Origin: Streptomyces sp. H39-S7
GTDB lineage: Bacteria > Actinomycetota > Actinomycetes > Streptomycetales > Streptomycetaceae
Direction of reading: 5' to 3'
Length of the DNA: 64,000 nt
Assembly: GCF_027158205.1 (NCBI RefSeq)
Contig: NZ_JAPVLU010000040.1
Span: forward strand, 1-64,000
Part shown: one piece after another, positions 16,689 through 24,789 of the stretch
Layout of the letters: the number at the start of each line of letters is the position of its first letter
How positions within the stretch are numbered: position 1 is the stretch's first letter
Notes under the pieces: model-generated
Databases searched by the model: none
What the model was told of the DNA's origin: nothing
What the model saw: the letters and a program-made list of their open reading frames with translations, nothing else
Position numbers and translations under genes: made by a program

Positions 16689-17808
16689 GCTCGGACAGCT
16701 CGGTGGTGAGCCGGGTACGGAAGGCCGGGATCCGGCTGACCACCGGCAGCACCAGATTGCGCACGGTGCGCAGCACGCGGCTGCGGGTGGTGGCGATCCG
16801 GGTCATCCGGTCGGTGAACGCCACGACCCGCTCGGCGACCGGGCGGCGCTGCGCCTCGTAGCCGTCCAGCCGGTCCCGTGCGATGGCCCGGCCGAGCGCG
16901 AAGGCGTCCTGGATGCCGGTGTTCATCCCCTGGCCGCCGGCCGGGCTGTGCACGTGCGCGGCGTCCCCGGCGAGCAGCAGCCGGCCGTTGCGGTAGGAGT
17001 CGGCGATCCGGTGGTGCACCCGGAAGCGTGAACTCCACACCATCCCGGTGATCTTCGCCTGGCCGGGCGCCCGCTCGTCGAGGATGCGCTGGACGTAGTC
17101 GGCGTCCGGCTCGCGCGGGGCGTCGTCGACGGTGGCGACGACGCGGTAGCGGTCCTGCGGCAGCGGGGCGATGACGATCAGCCCCGCCGCGTGGAACTGC
17201 AGCGACACCGCGTCGCGGCCCGGGGCCCACTCCATCGTCACGTCGGCGAGCACGAACGACTGCTCGTACGCGCTGCCCGAGAACCCGATGCCGGCCGCCT
17301 CACGGACGATGCTGTGCATGCCGTCCGCGCCGACCGCGTACTCGGCGCGCAGCGTCTCGCCGGTGGCCATCGTCAGGGTCACCCCGTCGTCGTCCTGCTC
17401 GGCCTTGACGACCTCGTAGGGGCGGTGCACGTCACCGCCGAGTTCACGCAGCCGCGCCAGGAGGACGGCCTCGGTGTCGTACTGCGGCACCATCAGGGTG
17501 TACGGGTGCGGGGTCGGCAGCCGGCTGAAGTCCAGCGCGGCGAGCTTGCGCGCACCGTCGCGGACACGGAACCGGTCGATGACCAGTCCGCGCTCGATCA
17601 GGGCCGCCGAGGCTCCCAGTTCGTCCAGCACCTCGAGCGTCCGGGCGTGCACCACCCCGGCGCGGGAGGTGTTGGCGCCCTCGGCGAGCTTGTCCAGCAG
17701 GACAGAGCCGACACCGGCCTCGGCCAGTGCGACGGCCAGTGCGAGCCCGGTCGGCCCGGCGCCCACGATCGCGACCCGGGTGGTGGCGGGGAGTGCGGCG
17801 GCGTTCAT
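16675..17808 (-). CDS. FAD-dependent monooxygenase (PheA/TfdB, aromatic hydroxylase type)
   Basis: The 377-residue flavoprotein has the dinucleotide fold VAIVGAGPTGLALAVALAEAG (~12-32), the DG motif VGADGMHSIVREAAG and the FAD-ribityl motif GRLLLAGDAAHVHSPAGGQG. These group it with class A flavin hydroxylases. It lacks the C-terminal thioredoxin-like domain seen in longer relatives, so it is the short form. The ATG follows AAGGGGG. The substrate is unknown. It faces a TetR gene across a region packed with four operator-like boxes, so it is probably the efflux- or detoxification-type target of that repressor. Confidence 0.87.
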   Translation of the reverse strand: MNAAALPATTRVAIVGAGPTGLALAVALAEAGVGSVLLDKLAEGANTSRAGVVHARTLEVLDELGASAALIERGLVIDRFRVRDGARKLAALDFSRLPTPHPYTLMVPQYDTEAVLLARLRELGGDVHRPYEVVKAEQDDDGVTLTMATGETLRAEYAVGADGMHSIVREAAGIGFSGSAYEQSFVLADVTMEWAPGRDAVSLQFHAAGLIVIAPLPQDRYRVVATVDDAPREPDADYVQRILDERAPGQAKITGMVWSSRFRVHHRIADSYRNGRLLLAGDAAHVHSPAGGQGMNTGIQDAFALGRAIARDRLDGYEAQRRPVAERVVAFTDRMTRIATTRSRVLRTVRNLVLPVVSRIPAFRTRLTTELSELNYR

Positions 17809-17832
17809 GTGGAGCCCCCTTCGACTGCGATG

Positions 17833-17915
17833 CCAACACGCGTTGGCCAACGTCTGTTGACATGATGCGCCGGACGCCGCTGGCTTGTCAACGCTTGTTG
17901 GCCTACGCTCGTTGA
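17833..17915. promoter_or_regulatory. Four-box TetR operator array
   Basis: Four 14-bp boxes of the form yCAACNNNNGTTGr lie between the divergent genes: CCAACACGCGTTGG (17833-17846), CCAACGTCTGTTGA (17847-17860), TCAACGCTTGTTGG (17888-17901) and CCTACGCTCGTTGA (17902-17915). They form two abutting pairs 27 bp apart. The last box ends one base before the TetR GTG start. The layout fits cooperative autorepression by the TetR protein. Confidence 0.75.
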
Positions 17916-17916
17916 T

Positions 17917-18504
17917 GTGACCGAACCAGAGAAGCCGCGCCGCTCGGACCAGACGAAATCCGCCATCCTCGCCGCCGCCCGGGATCGCTTCGCCGGCCAC
18001 GGTTACGAGCGCACCACCATCCGGGCGGTCGCGGCCGACGCGGACATCGACCCATCCATGGTCATGCGCTACTTCGGCAGCAAGGAGGGCCTGTTCGAAG
18101 CGGCCCTCGCCATCGACCTGCACCTGCCGGACCTCACGGCCGTTCCCCCCGCCGAGCTGCCGCGGGTGCTGGTCCGCCACTTCCTCGACCGCTGGGAGGG
18201 CAACCCCACCGGCGACGCGCTCCTGGTCCTGCTGCGCTCGGCCGTCACCAACGACCAGGCCGCCGCCCGCATGCGCGACATCTTCGCCCGCCAGGTGGCC
18301 CCCGCGCTCGTCCCGGCCCTGGCCGCGGCGGGCCCCGGGACCGCCCGCCGGGCGGGTCTGGTCTCCGCCCAGCTCCTCGGCCTCGCCCTCACCCGCTACC
18401 TCGTGCGCCTGCCGGCCGTCACCGCCCTCACCCCGGACGAGATCGAGGACTCCTACGCCCCGGCCATCGCGGCCGTGCTGGGCCAGGGGCAGTCCGTCGG
18501 ATAA
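17917..18504 (+). CDS. TetR-family transcriptional repressor
   Basis: The 195-residue protein has a TetR_N DNA-binding domain (residues ~12-60, with TTIRAVAADADIDPSMVMRY and the Phe-Gly-Ser-Lys turn) and a C-terminal TetR_C_17-like ligand domain. The GTG start lies one base after the last operator box and has no Shine-Dalgarno sequence, so the mRNA may be leaderless or very short-leadered. It is predicted to repress itself and the divergent flavin monooxygenase. Confidence 0.88.
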   Translation: MTEPEKPRRSDQTKSAILAAARDRFAGHGYERTTIRAVAADADIDPSMVMRYFGSKEGLFEAALAIDLHLPDLTAVPPAELPRVLVRHFLDRWEGNPTGDALLVLLRSAVTNDQAAARMRDIFARQVAPALVPALAAAGPGTARRAGLVSAQLLGLALTRYLVRLPAVTALTPDEIEDSYAPAIAAVLGQGQSVG

Positions 18505-18573
18505 TCCGTTGCCCCAACGGGCGCCGCCCGGCACAGTGGTGACACCACCGACGAGGCGAGAGGGGAGCGCAGG

Positions 18574-18660
18574 ATGAACATCCAGGCCGGTCTGTCACAG
18601 GCGTATCAGCGCTCTTCGAGTACCCGTTCCCAGCAGGGGAGCCCCGGGCAGGCCACGTAG
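18574..18660 (+). CDS. Possible 28-residue small protein
   Basis: A 28-codon frame (MNIQAGLSQAYQRSSSTR...) starts at an ATG 6 bp after GGGGAG and ends 24 bp before a hairpin with a T-run. It is Ser/Gln-rich and matches nothing I recognise. The signals around it are good, but the coding content is not compelling. The rest of the 234-bp gap before the tRNA genes holds only the terminator. Confidence 0.25.
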   Translation: MNIQAGLSQAYQRSSSTRSQQGSPGQAT

Positions 18661-18683
18661 CCGTCGCTGACGGAAGTCGCCGA

Positions 18684-18719
18684 GCCGCCCGCGGGAAACC
18701 CCCGACAGGGCGGCTTTTC
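18684..18719 (+). terminator. Rho-independent terminator
   Basis: GCCGCCC (18684-18690) pairs with GGGCGGC (18708-18714), followed by TTTTC. It closes the TetR/small-ORF transcript just before the tRNA array. Confidence 0.65.
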
Positions 18720-18738
18720 TGTCGCCGCCCGACGTCCG

Positions 18739-18809
18739 TGCCGGATGGTGCAATGGCAGCACGCCTGATTCTGGATCAGGAAGTCGAGGTTCGAGTCCTC
18801 GTCCGGCAG
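18739..18809 (+). tRNA. tRNA-Gln (anticodon CTG)
   Basis: The acceptor stem TGCCGGA/TCCGGCA, D-arm, anticodon stem CCTGA/TCAGG with loop TTCTGGA, and T-arm CGAGG-TTCGAGT-CCTCG form a full cloverleaf. The anticodon CTG is at 18771-18773. CCA is not encoded. It is the first of four closely spaced tRNA or tRNA-like genes. Confidence 0.92.
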
Positions 18810-18837
18810 CTTGGCCGTGTCCGCCGGGCGCGGCCGA

Positions 18838-18922
18838 GGAGAGTTGGCCGAGTGGTAAGGCAGCGGCTTGCTAAGCCGTAGTCGGGTGCGAGCCCGCGCG
18901 CGTTCGATCCGCGCACTCTCCG
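18838..18922 (+). tRNA. tRNA-Ser (anticodon GCT)
   Basis: This is a class II tRNA with acceptor GGAGAGT/ACTCTCC, discriminator G, D-arm with GGCCGAGTGGTAAGGC, anticodon loop TTGCTAA (GCT at 18870-18872), a long variable arm and T-loop TTCGATC. Discriminator G and the long arm fit serine. CCA is not encoded. Confidence 0.92.
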
Positions 18923-18932
18923 CGTATGTCCT

Positions 18933-19024
18933 GGAGGAGCCAGCCGATAGGTGGCGCCGGCCGCGGTCCCGAAAACCGTTGGGGTGCGTGAGCACCCGTG
19001 TGGGTTCGACCCCCACCTCCTCCG
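18933..19024 (+). tRNA. Serine-type tRNA or tRNA-like gene (CGA, unusual C33)
   Basis: A 92-nt class II cloverleaf begins 10 bp after the previous tRNA: acceptor GGAGGAG/CTCCTCC with discriminator G, D-stem GCCG/CGGC, long variable arm closed by GGGTGC/GCACCC, and T-arm GTGGG-TTCGACC-CCCAC. The anticodon stem GCGGT/ACCGT closes the loop CCCGAAA, giving CGA at 18970-18972. Position 33, normally U in all tRNAs, is C here, and position 8 is C. The acceptor end is serine-like. It may be a variant tRNA-Ser(CGA), a non-translational tRNA-like RNA, or decaying. Confidence 0.65.
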
Positions 19025-19028
19025 CTCC

Positions 19029-19108
19029 GGGCGAACCGGGAATCGGTGATCCCAAGGGCTTGTAAAGCCCCCGCTTCGGCTGTGGAGGTTCGAATCCTCC
19101 TTCGCCCA
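19029..19108 (+). tRNA. Tyrosine-type tRNA or tRNA-like gene (GTA)
   Basis: An 80-nt cloverleaf follows only 4 bp after the previous one: acceptor GGGCGAA/TTCGCCC, discriminator A, D-arm GGGA-ATCGGTGA-TCCC, anticodon loop TTGTAAA (GTA at 19062-19064), a ~13-nt variable arm with a TTCG loop and T-arm GGAGG-TTCGAAT-CCTCC. The GTA anticodon, discriminator A and extended variable arm fit bacterial tRNA-Tyr. The first anticodon-stem pair is A-C mismatched and the body differs from the usual tRNA-Tyr, so a second or divergent copy is likely. Confidence 0.7.
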
Positions 19109-19129
19109 CCCGGAACAGACGGCGCGCCG

Positions 19130-19588
19130 TCAGCGCTTGATCGTGTGGCCGCCGATGCCCATCAGCCGGCCGGGGCCGCGGACGCCGTCCTCGTACCACC
19201 AGAAGCTCAGCCCGACGGCGGCGACGATGAAGCCGCCGACGGAGCCCAGGGCGAGCAGTCCGGTGAGGCTCTCGCCCGGCTCGCCGAGGCGGCCGCCGAG
19301 GTGGTGGATCGTGAGCCCCGAGACGAGCATCGAGGCGCTTCCCATCAGCGTGGTCAGCAGCCACGCCCAACGGCGCGCCCTCGTCGCGGGGATGGAGAAG
19401 ACCGTGTATGTGAGGGATGTCCGGCAGGTCTCGCAGGCGAGGGTGCACGACTGGCACCCTTTGGTGGGCCGTTCGACGGGGATCTCGAAGGTCGCCGGCC
19501 GGTGCTCCGTGTAGTTGCCGCTGCGTTCGGAGGAGAGCAGATGTGTGTAGCGGGACTGAGGATATTGTCCTAATTGGCGCTTGCCCAC
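19130..19588 (-). CDS. Hypothetical membrane protein with Cys cluster
   Basis: The 152-residue protein is not assigned to a family. The frame is open upstream, but the GTG at 19588 follows AAGGAG by 5 bp and is the likely start (VGKRQLGQYPQSRYTHLL). The middle has a Cys-rich stretch GCQSCTLACETC (~64-75), a possible metal site. Two transmembrane segments follow (WAWLLTTLMGSASMLVSGLT and LLALGSVGGFIVAAVGLSFW), and the tail is basic. It lies between the tRNA array and the LysE gene with no functional link visible. Confidence 0.65.
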   Translation of the reverse strand: MGKRQLGQYPQSRYTHLLSSERSGNYTEHRPATFEIPVERPTKGCQSCTLACETCRTSLTYTVFSIPATRARRWAWLLTTLMGSASMLVSGLTIHHLGGRLGEPGESLTGLLALGSVGGFIVAAVGLSFWWYEDGVRGPGRLMGIGGHTIKR

Positions 19589-19735
19589 CGCGACTCCTTG
19601 GCGTCTGGTGCTGCGGGCAAGAGTAGGCGTCAACATCCCTGTGGCATAGGGAAGTTGAGGATTGAAGTACGCGGCGCGCGAGGTATGGGCGGACACGCGA
19701 GGTATCGCCCTGGACGGACCCGGCGCGGGCCGCGG

Positions 19736-20377
19736 TCAGTCGCTCCGGCCCGTCACCGCGACCGTGACGCCGAGGCCGATCATCGCCAGTCCGCCCGTTC
19801 CGCCGATGGCGGCGAGGCGGCGCGGGGAGCGGGCGAACCAGGTGCGGGCGGCGGAGGCGGTGAGCGCCCACAGGCTGTCGAAGACCAGCGCGGTCAGGCT
19901 GAACACCATCCCCAGGATGAGCAGTTGCAGGTGCACGCGGCCCGCCGACCGGTCCACGAACTGCGGGAGCACGGCGGCGAAGAACACCATCGTCTTGGGG
20001 TTCGTCACGCCCACCACGAACCCCTCCCACAGGGTCCGCAGGCCGCCGCGCGCGGCGCTGCCGGGGACGTCCTGCTCCATGGCCAGGTCGCGGCGGTGCC
20101 GCAGCGCCTTCACCCCGAGGAAGACCAGATACGCGGCGCCTCCCAGCTTCAGCGCCAGGAACACCGCCGCGGAGCCTGCCACGAGCGAGCCGAGCCCGAG
20201 GGAGACCGCGACGACGAGGACGTAGGAGCCCACCGTGTTGCCGAGCACGCTCTCCAGGGCCGTGCGGCGGCCGTGGGCGAGGGCCCGGCCGAGGACGAAC
20301 AACACGCTGGGGCCCGGTATCAGGACCAGCAGCAGGGACATCGCGGCGAACGCCAGCAGGCGGTCGGTCGACACCAT
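19736..20377 (-). CDS. LysE/RhtB family amino-acid exporter
   Basis: The 213-residue protein has six hydrophobic segments and the family N-terminal pattern LLVLIPGPSVLFVLGRAL with the conserved PGP, plus GVTNPKTMVFFAAVLPQFV. LysE-type proteins export amino acids or their derivatives. Several in-frame ATG/GTG codons follow GGAGG. The ATG at 20377 gives the best 8-bp spacing. Substrate is unknown. The gene is monocistronic here. Confidence 0.87.
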   Translation of the reverse strand: MVSTDRLLAFAAMSLLLVLIPGPSVLFVLGRALAHGRRTALESVLGNTVGSYVLVVAVSLGLGSLVAGSAAVFLALKLGGAAYLVFLGVKALRHRRDLAMEQDVPGSAARGGLRTLWEGFVVGVTNPKTMVFFAAVLPQFVDRSAGRVHLQLLILGMVFSLTALVFDSLWALTASAARTWFARSPRRLAAIGGTGGLAMIGLGVTVAVTGRSD

Positions 20378-20455
20378 CACCATCACCTCCGGGACGAGCC
20401 GTGCCGGGCTGCAGCGACCCGATCGGGTCGGCCCGATCGGCTCAGCCCGATCGGG

Positions 20456-21328
20456 TCAGGGCAGCAGCCCCGCCCGGCGCGCGGACACTACCGCCTCCAG
20501 CCGGGTGTGGGCACCCAGTTTTCGCATCGCCGAGCGCAGATAGCTCTTGACGGTTTCCGGCCGCAGCCCCAGCCGCCGCCCGGCGGCCGCGTTCGTCGCG
20601 CCCGAGGCCACCGCCGCGAGCACGTCGATCTCGCGCGGCGTGAGCGGGGAGACGGGTGCCGTCGGCGGCAGGTACTCGGAGACCTCGGAGACCTGGGCGT
20701 CCCGCCCGGCCGCCCCCGACGCGGCGGCGATCCGCCCGCAGGCGGTCAGCAGCGCCTGCCGCAGCCGGGGGTCGGTGATCAGCGGGGCGAGCGCGCGCAG
20801 TTCGCCGTGTGCCTCGCGGACCTCCTCCCAGGCCTGCGGGTCGACGGAGACCGGCTGGTGGAAGAGGGCCAGCAGCCGGTGCGCCTCGTCACGGACGGCG
20901 AGGGACTGCTCCAGCTCCCGCGCCGCGTCCACGGCGGCGGTCAGCGGCCGGTCCCCGAGCGTCATCGGCTGGCGCAGCGCGCCGTACAGCACGCCCCGGA
21001 CCCTGCTGCGGACCACCACCGGCACCGCCAGGACGGACCGCAGGCCCTCGGCGGCGACGGCCTGGTCGTACTCGTGGCTGATCACCCGCGACGCGTGGTA
21101 GTCGGTCACGGAGAACGGCCGGGACAGGGCGATGGCCTTTCCGCCCAGGCCGTTGCCCGGGGTGATGGCCAGGGTGCGCAGGGCGGAGGTCTCCGTGCCC
21201 GCCAGCTCCGAGATCCGCAGTTGGCGCCCGGCCGAGAGCAGGCCGCCGAAGGCGACCGGCAGCCCGCCGGACCGCCGCATGCGCAGCAGGGCCGCCCGTA
21301 CGTCGACGGCTTCGCCGGATTCGCTCAC
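20456..21328 (-). CDS. GAF-LuxR family transcriptional regulator
   Basis: The 290-residue protein has a GAF-like sensory domain (~20-160, with LRSVLAVPVVVRSRVRGVLYG) and a C-terminal LuxR/FixJ HTH (~225-285, SPLTPREIDVLAAVASGATN, RLGLRPETVKSYLRSAM). There is no receiver domain, so it probably senses a small molecule. The GTG follows AAGGAG. It faces the two CoA-ligase genes across 96 bp and is a plausible regulator of them. Similar GAF-LuxR genes commonly sit next to acyl-CoA synthetase genes in actinomycetes. Confidence 0.85.
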   Translation of the reverse strand: MSESGEAVDVRAALLRMRRSGGLPVAFGGLLSAGRQLRISELAGTETSALRTLAITPGNGLGGKAIALSRPFSVTDYHASRVISHEYDQAVAAEGLRSVLAVPVVVRSRVRGVLYGALRQPMTLGDRPLTAAVDAARELEQSLAVRDEAHRLLALFHQPVSVDPQAWEEVREAHGELRALAPLITDPRLRQALLTACGRIAAASGAAGRDAQVSEVSEYLPPTAPVSPLTPREIDVLAAVASGATNAAAGRRLGLRPETVKSYLRSAMRKLGAHTRLEAVVSARRAGLLP

Positions 21329-21424
21329 GTCACTCCTTCAGCCCGACACCCCCGTCCGGGGGTGGTGAGACCCGGGTCACTGGATGGACGATGCTACTCA
21401 GCGGTCAAGCACGGAGGAGGGCAC

Positions 21425-23122
21425 ATGGCGGCGATCGGTGCGACGACCGGAGGGGCCGAGGGGCCGACGGGGGAGTTCCGGGCGGCCCGGGACTTCCTGC
21501 TGCGGCACCGCGAGGAGTACGCGACGGCCTACGCGGGGTTCCGCTGGCCCGAGCCCGAGTACTTCAACTGGGCGCTGGACTGGTTCGACCACATCGCCCG
21601 GGACAACGACCGCACGGCGCTGTGGATCGTGGAGGAGGACGGCTCCGAGGGCGTCTACTCCTTCGCGGAGCTGGCCGACCGGTCGAACCGCGTCGCGAAC
21701 CACCTCAGGGGCCTGGGGGTGCGGGCCGGCGACCGGATCGTCGTCATGCTCGGCAATCAGGTCGAGCTGTGGGAGACCGCGCTCGCCGCGATGAAGCTGC
21801 GTGCCGTCGTCATCCCCGCTACCCCGCTGCTCGGTCCTGGCGACCTGCTGGACCGCATCGAGCGCGGCGGCGCCCAGCATGTCGTGGTCAGGGCCGGGGA
21901 CGCCGCCAAGTTCGACGAGGTGCCGGGGGACTACACCCGCGTGGTCGTCGGCGGCGAGGCCCTGGACTGGCACCCCTACGAGGAGGCGTACGCGAGCCCC
22001 GCCTCCTTCGAGCCCGACGGCCCCACCCGGGGCTCCGACCCGCTGATGCTCTACTTCACCTCCGGCACCACCGCCCGGCCCAAGCTCGTCGAGCAGACCC
22101 ACCTCTCGTACCCCGCCGGGCATCTGGCCACCATGTACTGGATCGGCCTCCAGCCCGGGGACGTCCACCTCAACATCTCCTCGCCCGGGTGGGCCAAGCA
22201 CGCCTGGAGCAACCTCTTCGCGCCGTGGAACGCCGAGGCGACGGTCTTCATCCACAACTACACCCGCTTCGACGCGGCCCGGCTGATGGCGGAGATGGAC
22301 CGCTGCGAGGTGACCAGCTTCTGCGCCCCGCCGACCGTGTGGCGGATGCTGATCCAGGCGGACCTGAGCGCGCTGCGCACCCCGCCGCGCGAGGTGGTCG
22401 CGGCGGGTGAGCCGCTGAACCCCGAGGTCATCGAGCACGTCCGCAGGTCCTGGGGCGTCACCATCCGGGACGGTTTCGGCCAGACGGAGACGGCGGTGCA
22501 GGTCGCCAACAGCCCCGGCCAGCCGCTGAAGACCGGCTCGATGGGCCGCCCGAGCCCCGGTTACGTGGTCGCGCTCGTCGACCCCGTCACCGGAGAGCCG
22601 GGCGACGAGGGCGAGATCTGCCTGGACCTCACCCAGCGCCCGGTGGGGCTGATGACCGGCTACGCGGGCGACCCCGATCGCACCGCGGCGGCGATGGCGG
22701 ACGGCTACTACCGCACGGGCGACATCGGTTCGCGCGACGCCGACGGCTACATCACCTACGTCGGCCGCTCCGACGACGTGTTCAAGGCGTCGGACTACAA
22801 GATCTCCCCGTTCGAGCTGGAGAGCGTGCTGCTGGAGCACGAGGCGGTCGCCGAGGCCGCCGTCGTCCCGGCGCCCGACCCGCTGCGGCTGGCCGTGCCG
22901 AAGGCGTACGTCGTGCTCGCGGCGGGCTGGGAGCCGGGCGCGGAGACCGCGAAGGCGATCTTCGCGCACTCCCGCGCGGCGCTCGCCCCGTACCAGCGCA
23001 TCCGCCGCCTGGAGTTCGCGGATCTGCCCAAGACCGTCTCCGGCAAGATCCGCCGGATCGAGCTGCGCGAGGCCACCGCCCGGGACGGCGGCGCCGAGTA
23101 CCGCGAGGAGGACCACCGATGA
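21425..23122 (+). CDS. AMP-forming acyl-CoA synthetase (MACS/benzoate-CoA-ligase type)
   Basis: The 565-residue enzyme of the ANL superfamily activates a carboxylic acid to its CoA thioester via an acyl-adenylate. It has the P-loop YFTSGTTARPKLVEQTH, the aromatic motif GFGQTETAVQVAN, the hinge YRTGDIGSRDADGYITYVGR and the C-terminal catalytic Lys in LPKTVSGKIRR. Its overall length and N-terminal pattern YFNWALDWFDHIA are those of medium-chain/aryl CoA ligases. The ATG follows GGAGGAGG, and the frame is open far upstream without meaning. Its stop overlaps the next ligase's start by 4 bp (ATGA). Confidence 0.88.
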   Translation: MAAIGATTGGAEGPTGEFRAARDFLLRHREEYATAYAGFRWPEPEYFNWALDWFDHIARDNDRTALWIVEEDGSEGVYSFAELADRSNRVANHLRGLGVRAGDRIVVMLGNQVELWETALAAMKLRAVVIPATPLLGPGDLLDRIERGGAQHVVVRAGDAAKFDEVPGDYTRVVVGGEALDWHPYEEAYASPASFEPDGPTRGSDPLMLYFTSGTTARPKLVEQTHLSYPAGHLATMYWIGLQPGDVHLNISSPGWAKHAWSNLFAPWNAEATVFIHNYTRFDAARLMAEMDRCEVTSFCAPPTVWRMLIQADLSALRTPPREVVAAGEPLNPEVIEHVRRSWGVTIRDGFGQTETAVQVANSPGQPLKTGSMGRPSPGYVVALVDPVTGEPGDEGEICLDLTQRPVGLMTGYAGDPDRTAAAMADGYYRTGDIGSRDADGYITYVGRSDDVFKASDYKISPFELESVLLEHEAVAEAAVVPAPDPLRLAVPKAYVVLAAGWEPGAETAKAIFAHSRAALAPYQRIRRLEFADLPKTVSGKIRRIELREATARDGGAEYREEDHR

Positions 23123-24789
23123 CGGCGACCGAGCGGATACCCCCGGCCGAACTGTCCTACGCGAGCGGCACCGGCACCACCCCGCTGCTCGGAGACACCA
23201 TCGGCCGCAACCTGGACCGGGCCGTCGCCGCCCACCCCGGGCGCGAGGCCCTGGTGGACGTGCCGACCGGCCGCCGCTGGACCTACGCCGAGTTCGGCCG
23301 GGCGGTCGACGAGGTGGCGCTGGGGCTGGCGGCCAAGGGCGTGGCCCGCGGCGACCGGGTCGGCATCTGGGCGGTGAACTGTCCGGAGTGGGTGCTCGTC
23401 CAGTACGCGACGGCCCGGCTCGGCGCGGTCATGGTCAACATCAACCCGGCCTACCGGGTGCACGAGCTGGAGTTCGTCCTCCGGCAGGCCGGCATCGGGG
23501 TGCTGATCGCCTCGACCGTTTACAAGGCCAGCGACTACCGGGCGATGACGGAGCAGGTGCGCGGCGGCTGTCCGCTGCTGCGGGAGGTCGTGTACATCGG
23601 CGACCCGAGCTGGGACGAGCTGCTGGCGGGCGGGTCGGTGACGCCCGCCGGGCACCTGGCGGCGTGCGAGGCGGCGAACAGCTGCGACGACCCGGTCAAC
23701 ATCCAGTACACCTCGGGCACCACCGGCTTCCCCAAGGGCGCCACGCTCTCGCACCACAACATCCTCAACAACGGGTACTTCGTGGGTGAGATGGTCGGCT
23801 ACACGGAGCACGACCGGGTGTGCCTGCCCGTCCCCTTCTACCACTGCTTCGGCATGGTGATGGGGAACCTGGGCGCCACCAGTCACGGTGCCTGCATCGT
23901 CATCCCGGCCCCCGCGTTCGACCCGGTCGCCACCCTGCATGCGGTCGAGCGGGAGCGCTGTACCTCGCTCTACGGCGTGCCGACGATGTTCATCGCCGAG
24001 CTGGACCTGCCGGACTTCGCGACCTTCGACCTGTCCTCGCTGCGCACCGGGATCATGGCCGGGTCGCCCTGCCCCGTCGAGGTGATGAAGCGGGTGGTCG
24101 CCGAGATGCACATGGCCGAGGTGTCCATCGCCTACGGCATGACGGAGACGTCGCCCGTCTCCACCCAGACCCGGCGTGAGGACGATCTGGAGCGCCGCAC
24201 CGCCACCGTCGGCCGCGTCCTGCCGCATCTGGAGGTGAAGGTCGCCGATCCGGCGACCGGCGCGACCGTGCCGCGCGGCACGGCGGGTGAGCTGTGCACC
24301 CGCGGCTATTCGGTGATGCTGGGGTACTGGGAGGAGCCGGAGCGGACCGCGGAGGCGATCGACGCCGCGCGCTGGATGCACACCGGCGACCTCGCGGTGA
24401 TGCGGCCCGATGGCTATCTGTCCATCGTCGGCCGCATCAAGGACATGATCATCCGGGGTGGGGAGAACGTCTATCCGCGGGAGATCGAGGAGTTTCTGTA
24501 CACCCACCCGAAGATTGCCGACGTGCAGGTCGTCGGGGTGCCGGACGAGCGGTACGGCGAGGAGATCCTGGCCTGTGTGGTCCTTCGCGACACCGCGGAA
24601 CCGCTCACGCTGCAGGAGCTCGACGCCTTCTGCCGGGGCCGGCTCGCGCACTACAAGATCCCGCGCCTGCTGCGCCTGCTGGACGCCTTCCCGATGACGG
24701 TCAGCGGCAAGATACGCAAGATCGAGCTGCGCGAGGAGGCGGTCCGCCGGATGTCATCCGAAGCGGGCGGCCAGCCCCTGCCCCAGTAG
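23119..24789 (+). CDS. AMP-forming fatty-acid-CoA ligase (FadD/AcsF type)
   Basis: The 556-residue ANL enzyme has YTSGTTGFPKGATLSHHN, AYGMTETSPVSTQT, WMHTGDLAVMRPDGYLSIVGR and the catalytic Lys in MTVSGKIRK. It resembles the FadD/AcsF family often found next to acyl-CoA dehydrogenase clusters. The ATG overlaps the upstream ligase stop (ATGA), so the two are translationally coupled, an unusual pairing of two different ligases without any dehydrogenase or carboxylase nearby. Its last 36 bp overlap a convergent TetR gene. Confidence 0.88.
   Translation: MTATERIPPAELSYASGTGTTPLLGDTIGRNLDRAVAAHPGREALVDVPTGRRWTYAEFGRAVDEVALGLAAKGVARGDRVGIWAVNCPEWVLVQYATARLGAVMVNINPAYRVHELEFVLRQAGIGVLIASTVYKASDYRAMTEQVRGGCPLLREVVYIGDPSWDELLAGGSVTPAGHLAACEAANSCDDPVNIQYTSGTTGFPKGATLSHHNILNNGYFVGEMVGYTEHDRVCLPVPFYHCFGMVMGNLGATSHGACIVIPAPAFDPVATLHAVERERCTSLYGVPTMFIAELDLPDFATFDLSSLRTGIMAGSPCPVEVMKRVVAEMHMAEVSIAYGMTETSPVSTQTRREDDLERRTATVGRVLPHLEVKVADPATGATVPRGTAGELCTRGYSVMLGYWEEPERTAEAIDAARWMHTGDLAVMRPDGYLSIVGRIKDMIIRGGENVYPREIEEFLYTHPKIADVQVVGVPDERYGEEILACVVLRDTAEPLTLQELDAFCRGRLAHYKIPRLLRLLDAFPMTVSGKIRKIELREEAVRRMSSEAGGQPLPQ

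Noticed and set aside
18933..19024. Selenocysteine tRNA
   Set aside because: The long variable arm and TTCGAC T-loop are suggestive, but the anticodon is CGA not TCA, the acceptor/T arrangement is 7/5, and the D-stem is 4 bp rather than 6.
19574..21424. Open frame of ~600 codons leading into the first CoA ligase, antisense to LysE and LuxR genes
   Set aside because: The translation is Arg/Gly/Gln-rich shadow sequence. The ligase domain starts at the ATG at 21425 with a strong RBS.
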